Part shown: one piece after another, positions 59,863 to 64,000 of the stretch | Layout: every line of letters begins with the position of its first letter | How positions within the stretch are numbered: the stretch's first letter is position 1 | Source of the DNA: Setoptus koraiensis | Taxonomy: Eukaryota; Arthropoda | Direction: 5' to 3' | NCBI GenBank assembly: GCA_048013815.1 | Contig: CM106586.1 | Location: 11,284,001-11,348,000, forward strand | DNA length: 64,000 nt | The notes under the pieces: generated by a model | The model's database searches: none | Seen by the model: the letters and a program-made list of their open reading frames with translations, nothing else | Told to the model about the DNA's origin: nothing | Made by a program: the position numbers and the translations under genes

Positions 59863-59899
<37 letters not shown>
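59861..59899. repeat. (CAT)n trinucleotide array
   Basis: About 13 CAT units followed by CAC units; the minus frame reads poly-Asp but has no gene context. Confidence 0.95.
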
Positions 59900-59900
<1 letters not shown>

Positions 59901-60286
59901 CCACCACCACCATACTCTATTTCTCTCGAGCACTCTCCCAAGCTGTATAAACCATCCTACTACTCTTACATGTAAATGTATCTATTATATTGCTGCAACC
60001 AATAGTATTATTATCGCCATCACTAATACAACTATTATAATTAAAAGGAAGGACATATTGTCGAGATTTAATTTGTTTAAAATCTGAGACAACAACAACA
60101 TCAGCAGCAGCTGCTGGAGGACAGGCCATCTCAAGTAGAACGACCGCCAGGAAGAGGACGACTTCTATTCCATTTTGGCTAATATTAACAACACGGATAA
60201 TCAATCAGCCAAGATATACAAGTAGAAGGACGAAAAAAAATTTATTATAAATGTGTCTCGTGGATCCTATAATGGATGGTAAACTC

Positions 60287-60715
60287 ATGGGGTGCTTTGG
60301 TGTATCAAGTTCTAAAAATGACGCCGAAGAGGATAAACGGCGGAAGGAAGCCAATAAACGTATCGAAAAACAGATACAAAAAGATAAACAAGTCTATCGA
60401 GCCACACATAGATTGTTACTATTGGGCGCTGGTGAATCTGGCAAATCGACAATCGTTAAACAGATGAGGATACTTCACGTTAACGGTTTTAGCGAGGAAG
60501 AAAAGAAACAAAAAATAGAAGATATAAAAAAGAATATTAGAGATGCAATATTAACAATTACCGGTGCAATGAGCACACTGATACCTAGCGTTTCACTTGA
60601 ACATCATGAAAATCAATGGCGCGTCGATTATATACAAGATGTTGCATCTTCGCCAGATTTTGATTACCCGCCCGAATTTTATGAACACACAGAAATACTG
60701 TGGAAAGATAGAGGA
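60287..60715 (+). CDS. Gs-alpha, N-terminal part (codons 1-143, clean sequence)
   Basis: Starts [12 protein letters not shown], with Cys3 as the palmitoylation site, then [20 protein letters not shown] with the P-loop GAGESGKS at 47-54, and helical-domain segments ending [13 protein letters not shown]. Gs-alpha couples receptors to adenylyl cyclase at the plasma membrane. ATG 60287 is chosen because MGCFG is the family start; in-frame ATGs 12 and 5 codons upstream would bury that lipidation signal. After codon 143 the sequence is not a clean intron. It continues as a highly error-ridden version of the same coding sequence. GTTAAGT at 60716 mimics a donor but is better explained as noise. Sequence up to codon 143 is identical to the inverted copy, apart from one homopolymer base near codon 10. 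Confidence 0.85.
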
Positions 60716-61225
60716 GTTAAGTTTCGAAGAAACCTGTTTTTTAGCTTAGGGTCACCGGAAGATCACGTTGCCCTGACTCAATTATGGAACCTACCACTTG
60801 TAATAGTAGATAGAGTTGGGGCTAAATTAATACGGTGTGTTTTGGATCGGCTTGTCTGGTGGTTAGTATTCTGTTGTAATAACGCCTGATTTATTACACA
60901 CGCCACAGAAAAAACAAGACATCGCGTGACGGTGTCGTGTTTTGACATTCCGGTATATCGAAACTAAAGGTACCAAGTGGAAACTTAATCCGTATAGTCA
61001 AGGTGTTTTATTTCCCTTTTATGTTTTGATAATGTGTGTTGAGGCCAGCGAGACGAAGTAGAAGAAGTTGGATTCAAAGGAAAAAGATGAAAGTGGATTC
61101 AATGTTTTGAATTGATGTCACGTGCCATTTTATTGGTTGCCGCCTGTGCTGTATGTAGTTCCAATAGGGGTTTGGGTGAGGGTACCCTTAAGCAAAAATA
61201 GACGAGAGATTCATTGGGTGGTCAC
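60716..61225 (+). pseudogene. Error-ridden continuation of Gs-alpha (about codons 144-225)
   Basis: Aligning by eye to the clean copies, pieces recur in the right order with many indels: GCTAAATTA, TGTCGTGTTTTGACATTCCG, TCGAAACTAAA, GAGGCCAGCGAGACGAAG, GTGGATTCAATGTTTTGAA, GCAAAAATAGAC. The mix of insertions, deletions and substitutions looks like raw long-read error rather than evolution, because adjacent sequence on either side is essentially perfect. It translates to nothing useful. Confidence 0.75.
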
Positions 61226-61322
61226 ATAGGTGGTATACAGTTTGTCGCTCACGTCGGCCGCCGCCCCTCCGGTGTTGGGTAGTGTTTGGGTGGTGAGAAG
61301 ATATGTGTTTATACATTTGAAA
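61226..61322. other. Turn-around between inverted Gs-alpha arms
   Basis: About 97 bp with no resemblance to the gene. It joins the noisy plus-strand arm to the clean minus-strand arm and could be the foldback loop of a chimeric molecule. Confidence 0.5.
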
Positions 61323-62065
61323 TCCAATGATTCTCTTAGTCTATTTTGATTAGGGTCCTCACGCAAAACCATATTGTAACTACTACAGGCGGTAACAAAT
61401 ATAATGGCAGTGACATCATTAAAACATTGAATCCACTTTCTACGTTCGTCTCGCTGGCCTCCCACATCAAACATATGGAAATTCACCTTTTCCACTTGGA
61501 ATTTAGTTTCGAATATACCGGATGTCAAAACACGACACCTCAAGATGTCTTGTTCTGTGGGTGTGTAATCAGGCCTTTTAACGATACTAACACGATCTAA
61601 AAAGTATTTAGCACAATCTATTAATTGGTATTCATTTGAGCGTTCAAAGGTTGCTTGAACTCCTCTATCTTTCCACAGTATTTCTGTGTGTTCATAAAAT
61701 TCGGGCGGGTAATCAAAATCTGGCGAAGATGCAACATCTTGTATATAATCGACGCGCCATTGATTTTCATGATGTTCAAGTGAAACGCTAGGTATCAGTG
61801 TGCTCATTGCACCGGTAATTGTTAATATTGCATCTCTAATATTCTTTTTTATATCTTCTATTTTTTGTTTCTTTTCTTCCTCGCTAAAACCGTTAACGTG
61901 AAGTATCCTCATCTGTTTAACGATTGTCGATTTGCCAGATTCACCAGCGCCCAATAGTAACAATCTATGTGTGGCTCGATAGACTTGTTTATCTTTTTGT
62001 ATCTGTTTTTCGATACGTTTATTGGCTTCCTTCCGCCGTTTATCCTCTTCGGCGTCATTTTTTAG
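61323..62065 (-). pseudogene. Inverted Gs-alpha copy (codons ~10-225), probable foldback artefact
   Basis: Minus strand, reading from 62065: [19 protein letters not shown] through the P-loop GAGESGKS, switch [13 protein letters not shown], to RLRESLD, then unrelated sequence. It is continuous across all positions where a spliced gene would have introns, and identical to 60312-60715 apart from one extra A near 62060. With the plus-strand arm it forms a palindrome of more than 700 bp. It lacks the start codon, NKQD and the C-terminus, so it is not a functional gene. Confidence 0.8.
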
Positions 62066-62204
62066 TTAGCATAAAAACTTGAGGTCTCCATAATGCCCCC
62101 ATGGCGATCTACCATCCTCATCTCTGCATCCCCTAGCCCCCCCCAAAACACCCAAAAACCAAATCCCCAACACACCCCCCACCACCCAACCCACACCACC
62201 CCCC

Positions 62205-64000
<1,796 letters not shown>

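Larger units (their letters stand above)
58599..60286. other. Intergenic region and presumptive Gs-alpha promoter/5' UTR
   Basis: No coding exon recognised. It contains the AT and CAT microsatellites listed separately and TCTC/CACA tracts. The last ~200 bp probably hold the 5' UTR of the plus-strand Gs-alpha copy. An upstream in-frame ATG at 60251 (and another at 60272) precedes the conserved start. Confidence 0.5.

Noticed and set aside
60716..60890. Splice donor and intron after Gs-alpha codon 143 (GTTAAGT)
   Set aside because: Downstream sequence aligns piecewise to the next Gs-alpha codons with many indels, so it is noisy coding sequence rather than an intron.

Overview
The window is animal nuclear DNA, most likely from an arthropod and plausibly a mite or other chelicerate. 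Recognisable genes carry GT-AG introns and arthropod-type signatures: a dissatisfaction-type NR2E nuclear receptor, a Gs-alpha very close to the insect protein, a DMRTA/Dmrt99B-type DM factor, a SMAP ArfGAP, an ESE/ELF3-type Ets factor, a DOCK-A/B protein and an RPUSD3-like pseudouridine synthase. Noncoding DNA is dense in CAA/CAG, GCCA, CA and AT repeats. The species is an inference; nothing in the window names it.

Region 1 (1-10.5 kb) is an accessory repeat island. A 61-bp terminal module recurs six times in both orientations. Arrays of a ~110-bp TTCGAA-rich satellite lie inside elements ending in the 13-bp inverted repeat AGCGCTTAATTTT. Two such elements (891-1865 and 7188-8826) face each other and bracket 5.3 kb of cargo: a gap-broken secreted or membrane protein exon, a strong 63-nt hairpin, and two further satellites of 51 and 62 bp. 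The layout resembles a foldback or Helentron-like composite element.

Region 2 (10.5-20.5 kb) holds a cadherin-repeat fragment, the first two coding exons of a DMRT gene (+), a possible distant terminal exon, and a SMAP1/2-type ArfGAP (-).

Region 3 (20.5-32.1 kb) has no recognisable gene. It contains microsatellites, 16-18-bp minisatellites and simple hairpins.

Region 4 (32.1-46.6 kb) holds two convergent transcription-factor genes with stop codons 543 bp apart. One is a four-exon Ets gene (+) with a very long Q/N/H-rich N-terminus, an AT-hook and an ETS domain. The other is a four-exon dsf-like receptor (-), with a complete DNA-binding domain but no ligand-binding domain visible here.

Region 5 (49.5-57.3 kb) is compact: a DOCK-family ORF (-) without SH3 or DHR1, a divergent coiled-coil gene with a perfect-length 52-residue internal duplication, an RPUSD3-like synthase (+), and a 5'-truncated intronless Gs-alpha segment (-) abutting a duplicated scrap of the synthase gene.

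Region 6 (57.3-64 kb) has repeats, a 329-bp MITE with TA target duplication, and the 5' part of Gs-alpha (+). That sequence turns error-rich, folds back into an inverted copy of itself, and runs into 1.8 kb of nearly pure C. The last ~3.3 kb looks like an unpolished foldback long read rather than genome. The regulatory genes are not an operon-like set; their proximity is ordinary eukaryotic neighbourhood, apart from convergent and divergent pairs that may share regulatory DNA.
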